From Grammothele lineata (taxonomy: Eukaryota; Basidiomycota; Agaricomycetes; Polyporales; Polyporaceae): DNA of 64,000 nucleotides. The stretch spans positions 39,215 through 103,214 of the forward strand of contig NDFF03000095.1 of assembly GCA_002150815.3 (NCBI GenBank), written 5' to 3'. A program made the position numbers and the translations under genes. Positions 11,936 to 23,660 of this stretch are shown here, one piece after another. Numbering within the stretch: position 1 is the stretch's first letter; each line of letters begins with the position of its first letter. Under the pieces are notes generated by a model. It ran no database searches, was not told where the DNA came from, and worked only from the letters and a program-made list of their open reading frames with translations.

Positions 11936-14440
11936 TCACGCGCTCGCGTTCTCCTGGCTCTCCGCGCCGCCAAACACACTCGGACTCCTTACCCCCTCCC
12001 CCTCCCCAAAGCCCTCGCCCTCCGCACGCGCCCCCCGCTCAAGTATACTCGACGCATGCCGCCACGGCCCCTCCCTCGGCACCGGCTCCGCCGAGGGGAG
12101 CGCGGGGGACATCGGGGCCGCGCCCGCTTTCAGGCTCGAGCCGCGCGAGATTCTTGAGTAGTGTCGTGAGCGGCGCGCGGGGGTAGAGAGCGCGCTGAGA
12201 GTGTCTGATTCTTCTGAGCGGGCGGGAACGAGGATGGATGGGTCGAGGCGGAGTGCTTGAGGCTGGGGCTGAGGCTGAGGCTGAGGCTGAGGCTGAGGCT
12301 GAGGCTGAGGCTGAGGCTGAGGCTGAGGCTGAGGCTGAGGCTGAGGCTGAGGCTGAGGCTGAGGCGAAGTGTGCGCGTCCTCTTCTGGGCTTGTAGCCTC
12401 GGGCGTAGCGTACACCTCTTCCGTCTCTTCTGTCGTCGCCGTCCCCGGATCCGCGCTCGCGCTCACCCCGGCTCCGACCTCGCCGCTGCCGGACCACACC
12501 CGCGTGCGCGCCCCGCCCCCGACGCGCATCCCGACCACGTCCCACCGCTTCGCCGCCATCGCCTCCGCCTCCTCCGTCGTCACGCTCTCCCTCCCTCCCG
12601 GTCCCCTCAAGCTGCTGTCCCTCGTGCCTCTGCTGTCCCTGGTCCTGGTTGTGCCCGTACTCTCCCTCGTCCTCACCGTCCCAGCACTCTCCCTCTCCCT
12701 CTCCCTCGGCCCCCTCATCCTCCCAACCGACGACCTCCCGCTCCTTCTGCTCCCTGACGACCCCGTCCCGGCCCTACTCACCCCCGGAGCGACAAACGGC
12801 GACCCAGGACTCCTCAATTCCAGCGTGAACGGCGTCCCCGTCCCCCCTCCCGAGCTCCTCCCCGTCCCCATCCCCGCAGCAGAAGAGGGCGCAAGAGCGA
12901 CGAGGCTCGCCCCAGAGGGAGGGCGGGGGAGCGGGCGGTCTCTCCCTGCGCTGGTGTACGCGCTCGCATTCGGGGTGTACGGGGAGAGAACGGAGGGCGT
13001 GGGAGAGAGCGAGGAGGGCCCGCGCGGCGGGAGCGCTGAACGGGGAGAAGAGAGGTGCAGGGGCAGCGCGGGGGGCACGCGTTTCTCTTTCTTGGGCTTA
13101 GGCGCGGCTTTGGGCGGGGCCGTGGGCGGAGTTGTGGGAGGGGTCACGATGTCCGTAGCAGCGTCTACGTATATGGAGGTTGCGGTCGAAGATGGCGACG
13201 GCGAAAGAGACGGGGACGGGAATGGAGACGCGGGCACGGACGAGGGCACGAGAAGCATCGTCCCCGTCGTAGGCGTCGGCACCGTCGAAGGCGCCGCGGA
13301 CGAAGACAAGGCCGACGCAGAAGCTGAGGAGGGCGAGAACGGGGGAAGGACGACGATCGCCTCTGGCGCGCTCGCGCGGTTTGTTCCCTTCTTCGTGGCG
13401 CGAGTGAAGGAGAAGAACGATGGCAAGTACTTGCGCGTTGAGTGTGCATCCTCGTTGACGTTTGCGTCCCCGCGCTCGAGTTTCAGAGGCCCACGTACGC
13501 TGCGGAGGGTCGAGCTGCTCTCTAACCCCGTCTTCTTCTTCTCCCCGTCCCTCTCCTTGTCTGCGTCGACGTCCGCCCTGCGCCCCGCCTTCCCCCGCCT
13601 CCTAAACCAATAAGCCCCCGCGAGCCCAAGCAAGACGAGCACGACTGCTCCCAGTGTAGCCCCGAGCGCGATGACCGTTGTCCTTGACACCTTTTTCTCG
13701 CTCCCGCCATCGTCGTCTGACCGTGCGACGAAGATCGCAGCCTGATGCTGTACGGCCGCGGGATCCTTCACAGCGGGAGCAGTAGCTGCGTGGTCGGAGA
13801 TATCCGCATCCCGCCTGTGCCGGGGCGTGCACGCGTTAGCACCTCCCGTTTCCCCAACCCGAAAAAAAGAAACGCTCACGAGACGACGACATAATCGAGC
13901 AACGCCCCGCTCCCAGGTGCGAACGTCATGCTCAATGTATGCGTACCCCCGGGAAGATCCTCGCTCGCATACAGCATGACGCCGTACGCGTACTCCACAA
14001 GCTCGCCATCAAGTGTATGCCGGTAATCTTTGCCAGTAGGAAGCTCGAGCGTGTAAGGTTCCTCGCCGTCGATGGCAAAGGACACGGTCGAGCTCGTGCC
14101 GGCAAGGGGAAGGGCGCAGTAGACGTACACCCGTTCGCCTTGGCGTGTCTCAGCTCCTATACGGGACGATAGACAAGGAGAGTAGGTACTCACCCTCGAA
14201 AGTCAGGCTCGCCGTCCCCACAGGCCCATCAGCGGAGACGCCATGCAGGGTGCCGTTGTGCGCTCGCCGTTGGATGCTGGAGGTCCACGCGCCGTGGGGG
14301 GAGTAGACGATGCGGAGGCCGTCCGGGGTCGCGCCTGCGTCGTCGATGGTGACGTCGGTTAGCAAAGCCGTAGAAACGCCCGAGAAACAAGCGAAGAGAA
14401 GTGTGAAGAGAAGAAAGGGAAGATGCGAGAAGGAAGGCAT
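11936..14440 (-). CDS. Single-pass membrane protein with lectin-like ectodomain and QP-repeat cytoplasmic tail
   Basis: Three exons (14440-14194, 14156-13880, 13814-11936) sum to 2,403 nt and give 800 residues. Residues 1-25 (MPSFSHLPFLLFTLLFACFS) form a signal peptide. The ectodomain of about 220 residues holds DGLRIVYSP, TASLTFEG and GGTHTLSMTF, a jelly-roll-like beta pattern common in fungal surface proteins. The single membrane helix is TTVIALGATLGAVVLVLLGL, followed by RRRGK as a stop-transfer signal. The rest is a long disordered tail rich in Ser, Pro, Gly, Thr and Arg with an array of about 18 Gln-Pro dipeptides. The layout is that of a wall-stress sensor or membrane-anchored surface protein; this is inference. 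The first intron is only 37 nt, so that boundary is less sure. Confidence 0.72.
12257..12364. repeat. Hexanucleotide microsatellite (GAGGCT)n
   Basis: About 18 tandem copies of GAGGCT on the plus strand lie inside the membrane-protein gene. On the minus strand they encode an uninterrupted Gln-Pro repeat. The six-base unit keeps the frame whatever the copy number, so length variants are tolerated. Confidence 0.95.
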
Positions 14441-15968
14441 CGTGAAGGCCCGCAAAAGAAAAAGGGCGGCGAATGAAGAAGGAAGAAGGAAGGAAGAAGG
14501 AGAAACGAGAACGAACGCCGAGGCGGGAGGAGGGACATGGACGGACGGCGCTCTGAGCCCAAGGGGGGGACGAGCGTCGGAGACCGCACAGGCTGGCCTG
14601 GGACGAACGGGAACGGTGTACAGAAAATAGGTCGAGGGAAGCGGATCACGGCAGGACCGACTTCGATCTGCGCAGTGGATCATATTGACACACTCCCGCT
14701 CGATCGAGCAAGGGAATGTCAGACGGAAGAAGGGGCGTCGAGCGGTCTGGGTAGAAGGAGGCGCTGCCCTAGGGAAAGAGGCGCACCGTATCATTCAATG
14801 ATTTCCTTCAAACTGGTCCATCGCCAAGCGGGCCGTCGACATCCCTACTTCAAGGCCAGGAACGAGTTGCCAGGGCAGAGGCGCGTTTCAAAACCATGAG
14901 CGGAGGAAGCGCAGGCAGGAGCAGCGGCGGGGGCGCAGGAAGAGGCGATGGGGGTGTTGACGTTGACAAAGCCGGGCGGGGTCCTCGAAGGTGGCAGGTG
15001 GGATCAGGAGAGAGCGGTGCTCGAACGATGAGAACGCACGGAAGCCCCGGGCAGAACCGGATCCGCGCATACGTTCATCGAACTCGTCGACAGAAGGCAA
15101 TCAAGCATGGGCTGCACAGGATGACCGATGTGGGCTCGCTGCGAGACTCGACGGATAGGAATGGACGGCCCAGAGAGCTCGAGTGGGCTTGGTGCTGGTT
15201 GTTGAGCGGCAATTTCGGGTCTAGACTGGGCCGCTATCGTTCAAAATCGCCACTGCAGAGATCACGTGCCTCATTGTGTCGTCGAAAGCTGTCGAGGGGC
15301 GAGCAGAGGTGGCAGAGAGTGAAGAGGGAATTTGACAGAAGACAAGTCCTCGCCGAAGCCTCTTGCCCCTCGCTCCCGCCCCGCCCGCCCACGTGGCTTT
15401 CCCGAGACAAGTCCGAGCGCCGCGGCCTTGTCCGTCCCCTCCTGAGTCTCCTCGTCGACCTTTCCATCTGACTTGTCGCCTCTTCGTCCTCGGCTGGTTG
15501 TCTCACTCTAACTGACGGCTCGTCCTCTCGTCCCTGCCGCTCTGCTTCCTGCGGACCTCGCTGTAATTATTGCAACTCCTCCGCTCCCGCCGCGCGCCTT
15601 CTCGATCCCTTGAACCCTCTCCGCTCTCGCATTCGGATGACCCCCTCGGTCGAGGCTCTCGTCATCTTCGTGCACTCTAACCTTGACGCAAATATCCTCG
15701 GGAAATCCTGCCGTAAACCTCGCACGACTTAGAAATTCCTAAAGCCGCGTCCCTGACGATGCCTTGCGCCATCGGATCCTCGCCTTTTCCTCTCTCTTCT
15801 TCCGAGTTCGCGTTCGCGTCTCTCTGCCAACCGACTACATACGTATCAAACGTCGTATGTCCCCGAAAGGACCACACCCGGTCTAACCTCCCCACGTGTC
15901 CCCCTTTTCTCATGCCAGTGGCCACGCATCACCCGGTGTCCCCTTCCTGCCCCCCGCAGCCGTCAAAT
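14441..15968. other. Intergenic, no convincing gene
   Basis: The stretch from about 15,350 to 15,640 on the plus strand is strongly pyrimidine-rich, like a basidiomycete promoter or leader, but only a 32-codon frame follows at 15,638. The gene it served may have been displaced by the CACTA element that starts at 15,969 (inference). An open frame at 14,896-15,471 has no recognisable content. Confidence 0.45.
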
Positions 15969-15987
15969 CACTGGATGTTGGCGCTTC
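15969..15987 (+). repeat. CACTA left terminal inverted repeat
   Basis: Nineteen bases starting CACTGGATGT. They pair with 23,088-23,106 at 16 of 19 positions; the mismatches are at positions 11, 12 and 17. Confidence 0.88.
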
Positions 15988-16139
15988 ATAGTCCGGGGTC
16001 GTGCACGTGGTAGTAGTCAACGTGACATAGATGGCCGGCGGATGAATACTTTTTCTATGCTGAGCTCTGCCTACGTCGTCGTATGCAACGGACGCAAAGA
16101 TAAGAACGTAATCTGTTTATGCAGATTAGCACCGGTGTT

Positions 16140-16178
16140 CGTGTACCTCCGGCTACCCTCGGTAGAGCCAGGTACACG
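16140..16178. repeat. Subterminal hairpin in the CACTA element
   Basis: Outer arms CGTGTACCT and AGGTACACG are perfect complements. Inner arms GGCTACC and GGTAGAGCC pair with one bulged base. It sits 170 bp inside the left end. Subterminal repeats in CACTA elements are known sites for the element-encoded DNA-binding protein; a role here is inferred. Confidence 0.6.
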
Positions 16179-16525
16179 ATGCTGGCCCCAGAGCCGTTTA
16201 CGTTGCCGGCGCATGCTGGTTGTGTATTATGCCTTGCATGTCGTAGAAGCACATACACAAACGTATACATGTAGTAGCAAACCCCGAGGCCATGCATATA
16301 CCCTGCATGGAGGCCACTGAACGGATTTCACGAATCCGCCTTTGATGTGAAGTCAAACCAATATTGTTCTTTGCTAAGCGCAGCTCGCATAAACCTGTGG
16401 CAGACGATCGGTCGCGACGTGCGTGCTCTAGATACAGGCAGCCGAGTGTCTAAGTACTGAGACCCTTGGTGCTCTCGCTCTGTCGTCCACTTCGTGCTAT
16501 TCCCCGCTCGCAGCGCTCTACAGCT

Positions 16526-18113
16526 ATGTCACAGACTCCTGGACGCTCGCCCGCTATCCCTGGTTTTATACCAGCAGAATCCCAATCGCCACTACTCAAC
16601 CCTGATAACCTCCTCCGTGCTCTCCTGTACTTGCAAACCGCCACCGGAAACACTAGTACTGCAAACGGAGCTCTCGGGCCACCACCCTCACCCAGTCCAA
16701 CTCCTGCTGGTTCGATGCCTTCTCAAGGTCGTTCTCAGGTAACTAGAGAAGTCCCCAACGGAGTGGCCGGCGAGAGAGAGGACCAGGAGGAGGATGCAGA
16801 TGATGAGGATGATGAGGCTGAGGGCGGTGTGAGGGTGAGACGGAGTCGAAAGAGAGCGTTGCCGAAGCCACCAAAATGTCCTTTGGCAGGGCCGAAAAGC
16901 GAGAACTTATCTCCTAAACAGAAGGCTGCTCGAGAGAAGTTGCAGGTGTGTAAATCATGTCAGCGCATTCAAAAAGGAGATGATGGACGGACCAGCCTTT
17001 ACCTTGCAGGAGTTGATGCGTGGGCAGCTGTCAATCCTCACGGGTATCACCAAGAACATATTTCCAGAAGGCAATGAAGCCCGTGAGGATGGCGGCGATG
17101 ATATCCCGAGGGCTGAGTTTAACTTCTTCTCAACGCTTTATGATGAGGGGAACAAGGAAATAATCAGGCGTGCTGCAACAATCGTTCACAATGAGCAGAC
17201 GGTGAGCCTATCACATCAAGGCCTATCTATGGAAACACACTCACAACTACATGGTACTACTAGGATCCGAAACGTCGTCTCCCAGTGCTTGCAGATGTCT
17301 TCTTCACGTGGGATGACCTGGAGGCGTTTGGGAAGGAGACATTTCGTACATGGAAGCGCGCATACATCGGGAGCAAGGATCCTGAGAAGGGCGCGAAATT
17401 GGCTAGCAGTAAGCGGAAGAACCGGCAGGAAGAGCGAAAGCTTCGGGTATGGCGTCTTACATTTAATTCGGAAGCAGCGGAGACAGCGTATACTAACGTA
17501 AGCTTTCTGGTAGCGTCGAGACGAGCGCCTCTCGGCGTGTGATGACTTCAAGAACATCCATGGCTTCGACCCTCGCCCCCTCCTAAAAGAGACGGCATAT
17601 ATGTCAGAGGAATTGTCAGGGCCAGAAGATGGCGCCTCACTCGAGGAACGGCAGCAGCATCGAGCCCATCTCGAGGCTGCGGCTCGTTTGTCAGAGGTGG
17701 AGCGCGAGGCTGCAATTCCTATATGGGAAATTCGTCGACCCGCATTTCGTCCTATGGAGGTGAGTCTTGAACGTACTGCTCATTCTTGGTGCGCGCTTTA
17801 AAGAAGCCTCCGACTTCTGTAGGTCAACGAGATCTTTGATGAGCTCGATCGTCTATGCCGCTTGAAGCGAAAGGCCAAAAAACGGACATACGTGATGGTT
17901 CGTCGTGTAAACCTCGGCGAGGTAGGCCTTGATCCACCTGCGGTACCTGTTTACCCTTGCATGATCGATGCGGAGTGGCTGGAAAAGTATCAGAGTCAGC
18001 ATCCGTATGAAGACGTTCTCGTGCGTCCTCGTGACCCCCCGGGGTTCAGCGTGAAGAACTGGCGAAGTGCCATGAGACGTCAGGGGCCTGGGAGCGCAGA
18101 GAATGCTGGATAG
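16526..18113 (+). CDS. CACTA accessory protein (TnpA-like position)
   Basis: I recognise no named domain. The position, inside the transposon beside the transposase, suggests the second CACTA protein, which in plant En/Spm (TnpA) binds the subterminal repeats. Exon 1 begins MSQTPGRSPAIPGFIPAESQ, has a low-complexity Pro/Ser segment, an acidic run (EEDADDEDDEAEGG) and a basic run (RVRRSRKRALPKPPK) that could be a nuclear signal. Later exons include FFSTLYDEGNKEIIRRAATI, a FTWDDLEAFGKETFRTWKRA helix, a Lys/Arg-rich stretch, and a C-terminal domain with YVMVRRVNLGEVGLDPPAVP. About five exons are inferred. The intron after exon 1 is short (about 31 nt) and unsure. Its stop codon at 18,111-18,113 lies inside the 3' end of the transposase gene. 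Confidence 0.7.
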
Positions 18114-21100
18114 GTATCTAATAGACGATTACATCCTGTGTCCGGGTAGTAGAACATTAGCATAATGATGTCCCCACAATCTGAATGGCGTACTCGTGTT
18201 AAGCCGATTGTTGCCCATATCAACGTGCGTGTACCAATGAGGCCTGGGTCCGAGTCATCATCGCTGTCATTGTCGTGAAGTTGGCTCATGTCTGCAGCCT
18301 GTACGGTGGTGGTGCCATCCTCCTTTTGAAGCTGTCGCATCGTAATTCTACAAGCCTGTGATAGAATTGCGCGAGCTGGCACAATGGCGGAGGGACCCTC
18401 GATGCGAGGGTTCATGAAGGTATTGTGCTCCCAGAACAGGACTTCTAACTCGGGGCTGCATTCGCCTCCATCGTCAGAAGGCGACAATACGAAAGGAAGG
18501 ATAAGACGCACTAAGCATCCCACAACGCTGTCGGACTCTGACGCAGCGGTTTGAACCACTTCACGTAGAGTAGTGTGGACTCATCACCGTTGTTCGCACT
18601 TGGCTGGTAGTGTCGTAAGATTTGGATGACCTGGCCGGCGAAGCGACGCGTGCCAATGACAATCTGCACGATGGAACTCGCCGCATGGCTCGATGCGTTA
18701 GAGGCGGCGATGCGGCGACCGTTAAGCTGTAGATAGTCATAAAATATTGCGTGACTTGTGAGGAAGTTTGCTCCAGCCGCGGGCGTTGCGCGGTGATTGA
18801 GGACGTGAGCGTCGGGGTGGTATGTACGATAGTAGTCGAGCATGCGGGGATGCTCCTCAGCTGCGAGTGGTCGCATGGCCCCTGGCCCCATAATCATCTG
18901 TGTATGGACTATTCGGTGTCAGATGCTGAGGCATACGAGAGAGCGTATAAGGAAGGACCAACCGCTGTGATAAGCCGTATCAATCGCTTTTGCGAGCGAG
19001 GCTACCGTGCCACGGACATCCGACTCTGAGGCAAGGAGTTCCCGAATAATTGCGAGCATGCTTTGATCCTCGATATTGTCAGTACGACCTTGCGTCGCAA
19101 TGTCGTGTTGAAGTTGGTGGAGCTACGTGGATATGTTCACTTCGACTACCCTTCTGGAGATTAAGGACATAAAGACGAACCATATGACGTAGTGTCGAGT
19201 TTCGCATGAATTCCCGCATGAACGTGACTTCGATCTCGCCACCTCCATGCCCGCTCGTACTATAACTTTTGAGGACCTTGTTGAGACGTTCAAAAATGAA
19301 CGTCCAGAACCCATAAACGGGCCCGTAGTCTTCGATCTGGTCGAAGATATGTGTGAGATAATGGTGGTTGGGCTTCACATTATCAGGATGAAGCTGCAAT
19401 ACAGGAAATCAATTTCGGCGAGCGCCACAGTGAAAACGAATACGCGCCTTGAAGAAGCCGCGCAAATACGAAAAGAGAAGATATTTGGCTCGAGGAAGCT
19501 CGTCAATGCGAATTGAGTGTGCCAAAATAATCTTCAATGCTGCTGCGAGCCGAAGGAAGTTGTCGGCGTCGTCCCGCAACATGCGCGGTTGAGGCTCAGG
19601 CTGCGGATCGTGATCACCTGGCTGTGCCTTTCCTTCATCTAGGCGTTGCTTGCGCGCTTTCTCATTCTTCGCCCACGTCTTGTAGGCCTTAGAGCGCAAG
19701 GTCTTCGCCTCTGCAAGTGGACACCACTGCTCCCATACGAAAGGTATCTATTATAATACATACAAGTTCATGAGTCAGTCCCGGCAGAGCAGCGAGCTGA
19801 AGGAACGTACCGCAACAGGACAATACACCAATGCCATGCACTTCCATTCGTCTGCTGTCAATGAACCGCCCGCTGGATAGCCAACCTGCTGTGGCAGTCG
19901 CGCAACCCAAGCCGGCATCTCAAATCCCTTGAGGTACTCATGTATGTCGTCGAGCTCTCGAGGAATCTTCGTCTCGGGTGTCTCTTTGCGGAGGGTGTTT
20001 GTCTTTACCCACGCATCGAACCACTGCGTCTTGACAACACCTAATTTAACCAGCATGGCACCGCGCTGACAATTAGAATTGCATGATGCAGACGTGTTAG
20101 AGATACATACCAAGCAAGATGTTGTGCATTGGATCCAAGACGGTCATACGTACAGGATCAAAGTACGTAAGACGCGAAAGCTCGAAATAACGTGCGGAGT
20201 GTTCATTGAAATATTCTTCGCGCGCGTCATCGTCTGGCTGTTCAGCGTACCGCTTCGCGTGCTGCTTGTGCTCATCGCCACTGCGCGCTGGAAAAGCTGG
20301 CAGCCAAGACATCATCAGCTTCGCACACACAGCGTGAAGATTATCATACCATTCTCTGACATGGCAGCCTCCGTGCGAAGAGCACTGTGCGGAATGTGGC
20401 AGCGAGGGCAAAAGCCTTCCGATTTTGCGTGATCCGCAAACCCAGACATCTTGCACATGGCGGGGTGATCACAGCAGACGGCGAGAAGGTATACGCGTAC
20501 TCGACGACCTGTAATAGATACGCAACGAGACGTGAGAACACACTTTACAACTTGAGAGCAGGTGGCTACGGCTCAATGGCTTACCTCGTGGATAGGCTGG
20601 AGTCGGAATAAAGATGCCCTTCTCGTACAGCAGAATGAGCTCATCGACAAAGTCCTTGAGTACGTATTGAAGCTCGTCGACATCGAAACCCGTTGGGCCT
20701 GGAGTAAGCGCTACTAGCTTCAAATTCTGGGGCCGGTAGCGCTTGTGATTAGGGAGGTTCGCGAACGCGACAGAGAGTACACTTGAACTGTATGACCCTG
20801 CAAAGCTACTGCGAGGAAAGGTGAACCTAGAGAACAGTTAATACTCTGTCGAAGATCTAGATAGAAACCCATACCCGTCAAAACCGATCGTGATGCCAAT
20901 CCTGAGCTCCTCACGGTCTTCTCGATCAGGACTGTTGTCGAAAAACAGTTTGCCATCGTGCCCACGTGCCGTCCTCCAAACCTTCCCATCAGCGATACTG
21001 CGCATGAGGCCGGGCACGGGATCCTCATTACGCCACACATCGGCATCCCTCTCGTTATCGCCTTCCCAGACGAAACGCGTCACACTCTCCGTGAGCTTCT

Positions 21101-22639
21101 TCATTGGGCATTGGAGCCGTGGAGTCGGCTCCTGAGAATCCTTCACTTCTTTGTAGAGCGGGTCCTCGCAGTCCGGGCACACCAACGACGTGAGGTGGAA
21201 TTTGGGCGGGAAAACGAGGTGGCACGTAGTGCACACCGCATGAATATCGAACTCGTCTTCGAGGCCCAGACGCCGGAGACCTGTGCGGAGGGTGACAGGC
21301 ACTTGAGCAGTCTGCGCAAGTAGGCCAACTGCCACGAAGATGATGCGCAACACCTTCAGGATCAAGATGCATGCAGCGTGGGAGAGATGATAGAAAAGAT
21401 GAAGCCAGCTGACGAGGAGAAGGATAGCCCTCCAATACCAGACCGGGCTTGATTCAAAAAATGCGGCCGTGACATCCGGCGGTCGAGCTACATCAAACTT
21501 GGGCGGGATTATAACCTCCTCTATAACGACACATTAAGCCGTTGAAAGCGTGTTGTATTCAAAAGCTTACCTTGCCATGCAACCGAGTCGCGGTCACCCT
21601 GATATTGCGAGGACGTCTGTGGCGGTGCATCGTTGATAGCGGGCGGGAGACGAAGAGATGCCAATGGAGAATGGCCTCCCCCATCTGCCCAGCCGGTGGC
21701 GGCGGCAGCGCCGCACACACCAACAGCGAGACCGGCATGTGGTGGGGCCGGCATAGCTGGATCGGAAGAATGGGGGCCAGAGGGATTTGCGAAGACGGGC
21801 GCGGGCATTGATGAAGGAGGTGCCAGGGGGTGGGTGTGCTGACTAGGATGAGTAGCAGATTCGAATAGCTCTGAGAGAGTTCGTAAGTACTGTATACGAG
21901 CTATACGTGTTGTGATGGCGAAGGACACATACCATCCATAGCGAAGCTCAGTGTGCCCACTGGAGACTCGGGGGAAAGACCTTGAGATAGATCTAACAGA
22001 ACAACCGTGAGCGATACGTGACGTGGCAGACAATACCCACTGCAAACGTACCAATGTCGCCCGATGCACAGTCGACATGCTGGATTCCAAGGCGCGAGGG
22101 CGTACTTGCATGATCGAGAGGTCCATCCACTGGGCTGGAGTTGTCGGTGTATGAAGCTTCGGCGGATCGTAAAGCTGGACAAGTTGAGGGGGAGAGGGCA
22201 TGAGACGAGGGCGGTGGGAAGAGGAAGAGAGCGCACCTCCGCCGCCATTGTTCGAATTCTCGGCAGCCCCCGAGACCCGGCCGTCACAGAAGACGGCCAC
22301 ATTCGTACCTTCACTCGAAACACCAGCGACAGTGCCAGCCGAGGCACCCCCGTCGCGGGCGGTGCTGCGCTGTGAAATGGTGATATCAACTGTGTATGCA
22401 TCACCAAAACAAACTGGTCAGCGGGCGGTCAGAACCAAGCCAAACCCACAGCAACTTGCGTTACCTGGCATTTCCGGCGTTTGTACGGCTGCAAATGCCG
22501 CCGCCGACTGCTCAAATGGCTGCGCCGGCCGGCGAAGCACCACCTGGGCTCGTACAGGCAACTCATCGTCCGAAACGGAAGCATTGCGGCGCGTCCGCTT
22601 GCGTCTGACAGCGCCGAAATTGTCTGCTATGCTGCTCAT
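18080..22639 (-). CDS. CACTA transposase, Tnp2 family
   Basis: Catalyses excision and integration of the element in the nucleus. After a low-complexity N-terminus (MSSIADNFGAVRRKR onward) there is a possible membrane-like hydrophobic run, then a C-x2-C-x14-C-x2-C zinc-binding cluster at about 21,150-21,210. The Tnp2 core follows: GITIGFDG, LVALTPGPTG, a second Cys/His cluster (CCDHPAMCKM, CPRCH), FPARSGDEHKQHA, and the block YFDPVRMTVLDPMHNILLG (about 20,110-20,160). Next come LPQQVGYPAGGSLTADEWK, HPDNVKPNHHYLTH and GPVYGFWTFIFERLNKVLKS. The C-terminal domain has FYDYLQLNGRRI and EHNTFMNPRIEGPSAIVPA. Roughly fifteen introns are present and I found no frameshift in the core: the apparent break near 20,350-20,300 is an intron joining AMSEN to AFPARSG. 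The TGA at 18,080-18,082 overlaps the convergent gene by 34 bp. Confidence 0.85.
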
Positions 22640-23087
22640 GCTGTGGGTATGCGTGAGTCCCCTTCATTCACGAAGAGAAATGCATACTGACCTTCAGGGG
22701 AGACGGAATGGGGAGTTGCAGGCTTGGGCTGTGAGGGAGTATCAAACTCGAGCCCGCTCGTTCAAACTTCAAGTCCAGCGCGACTCGGCCCGATTGAGAT
22801 CACCGGAATCCATATACCATGCTATGGTATGCTCACTAAACTGATATAGGCGGGGGTACCCTAGGTGTCTGTACATTTTCCGTAGCCCTGATCCCTGTGT
22901 ACTTGAATACTACCTACGTGATCAAGGATTCGCGATGGGTACGAGTAGAAAGCGTAGACGGGGGTCTGTCTACGTGGTGCCATCGCGCGCGAGCCGCGAT
23001 AAACAGATCTAAGATAAGGCGAGGCTATGGCGGATGGCCCGATAGTCCGCCCACGTGTGCCACGCCGCCTAGCCGCCCTTGCCTCAC

Positions 23088-23106
23088 GAGGCGCTGACAT
23101 CCAGTG
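23088..23106 (-). repeat. CACTA right terminal inverted repeat
   Basis: It ends in ...GACATCCAGTG and is followed by AAT, the target duplication also present at the left. It is the partner of 15,969-15,987. Confidence 0.88.
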
Positions 23107-23598
23107 AATGACTGCTTCTCAAGTTCTACTTCTCCCGAAAGCGGCCCTCCTGATTCCTGAAGCCTTCCCTCCGCAACCGCCAGGAACAACCCTTCTCCCA
23201 CTCGCGAGTTCCACCCCTGGGCCCTCTCCGCGTATTCCAGCGCTCGTCTTCTCTGCTTGCTTGCAGTCAGACGCGGCCTGAAACCGCGCACTTAGCCGCG
23301 CCCCTTTGTACGCTGTGAGAACCCGCGCACCTAACTCGTGGCTCTGATAGACCCGTGACTCGCCTTCTTCTCCCCTGCTGCAGTCCTGCTGCCCGTTTGT
23401 CGGCCTGAGACCGGTACTCAGTACTCAGGCCTCAGGCCCAGGGCGCGTCGCCTCTCGTCCTTCCCGACGGCACTCACCGCGCGCTGCGAGACAGCTATGG
23501 ACCGTGATGAGACAGCGAAGTGTGGCGATATGCGAGATGTGGATGAGACCGCTCGTGCCGCCCCGGGGCCCGCCCGTATCTCGGGCTTCAGTCTGTCC
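23107..23598. other. Intergenic 5' flank of BVMO 2
   Basis: No convincing gene is present. It begins with the AAT target duplication. The CACTA insertion lies about 550 bp upstream of the BVMO 2 start, so it may have separated that gene from distal promoter sequence. Confidence 0.45.
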
Positions 23599-23607
23599 TA
23601 TATACAT
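23599..23607 (+). promoter_or_regulatory. TATA box of BVMO 2
   Basis: TATATACAT lies 62 nt upstream of the ATG at 23,661. The spacing is close to that seen at the first copy and at the O-methyltransferase gene. Confidence 0.5.
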
Positions 23608-23660
23608 ATACATACACGCATCCTGTCGACATCTTCTTCCTCACGCGCACGACTAGCACC

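Larger units (their letters stand above)
15969..23106. mobile_element. Complete CACTA (En/Spm) DNA transposon, 7,138 bp
   Basis: The ends read CACTGGATGTTGGCGCTTC at the left and, as reverse complement, CACTGGATGTCAGCGCCTC at the right: 16 of 19 bases match. The element is flanked by AAT at 15,966-15,968 and again at 23,107-23,109, the 3-bp target duplication expected of CACTA elements. It carries a Tnp2-type transposase (minus strand) and a convergent accessory gene (plus strand), with about 0.5 kb of noncoding subterminal sequence at each end. Both genes read open across their predicted exons, so the copy may be autonomous and fairly young. Confidence 0.9.

Noticed and set aside
12257..13613. 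Long plus-strand frames opposite the membrane-protein gene (Leu/Arg repeats, Ala/Val/Leu-rich)
   Set aside because: They are antisense shadows of a GC-rich, repeat-containing coding exon.
14896..15471. 191-codon plus-strand frame
   Set aside because: It is Gly/Arg/Ser-rich with no domain and no supporting intron pattern, and lies in a GC-rich intergenic region.
16317..16345. CACTGAACGG as an alternative left end of the CACTA element
   Set aside because: No matching inverted copy was found at the right side, whereas CACTGGATGT at 15,969 has both a partner and a target duplication.
20300..20400. Apparent frameshift in the CACTA transposase
   Set aside because: An intron from a GTATGA donor after AMSEN to a TGCCAG acceptor rejoins the frame at AFPARSG, as in other Tnp2 proteins.
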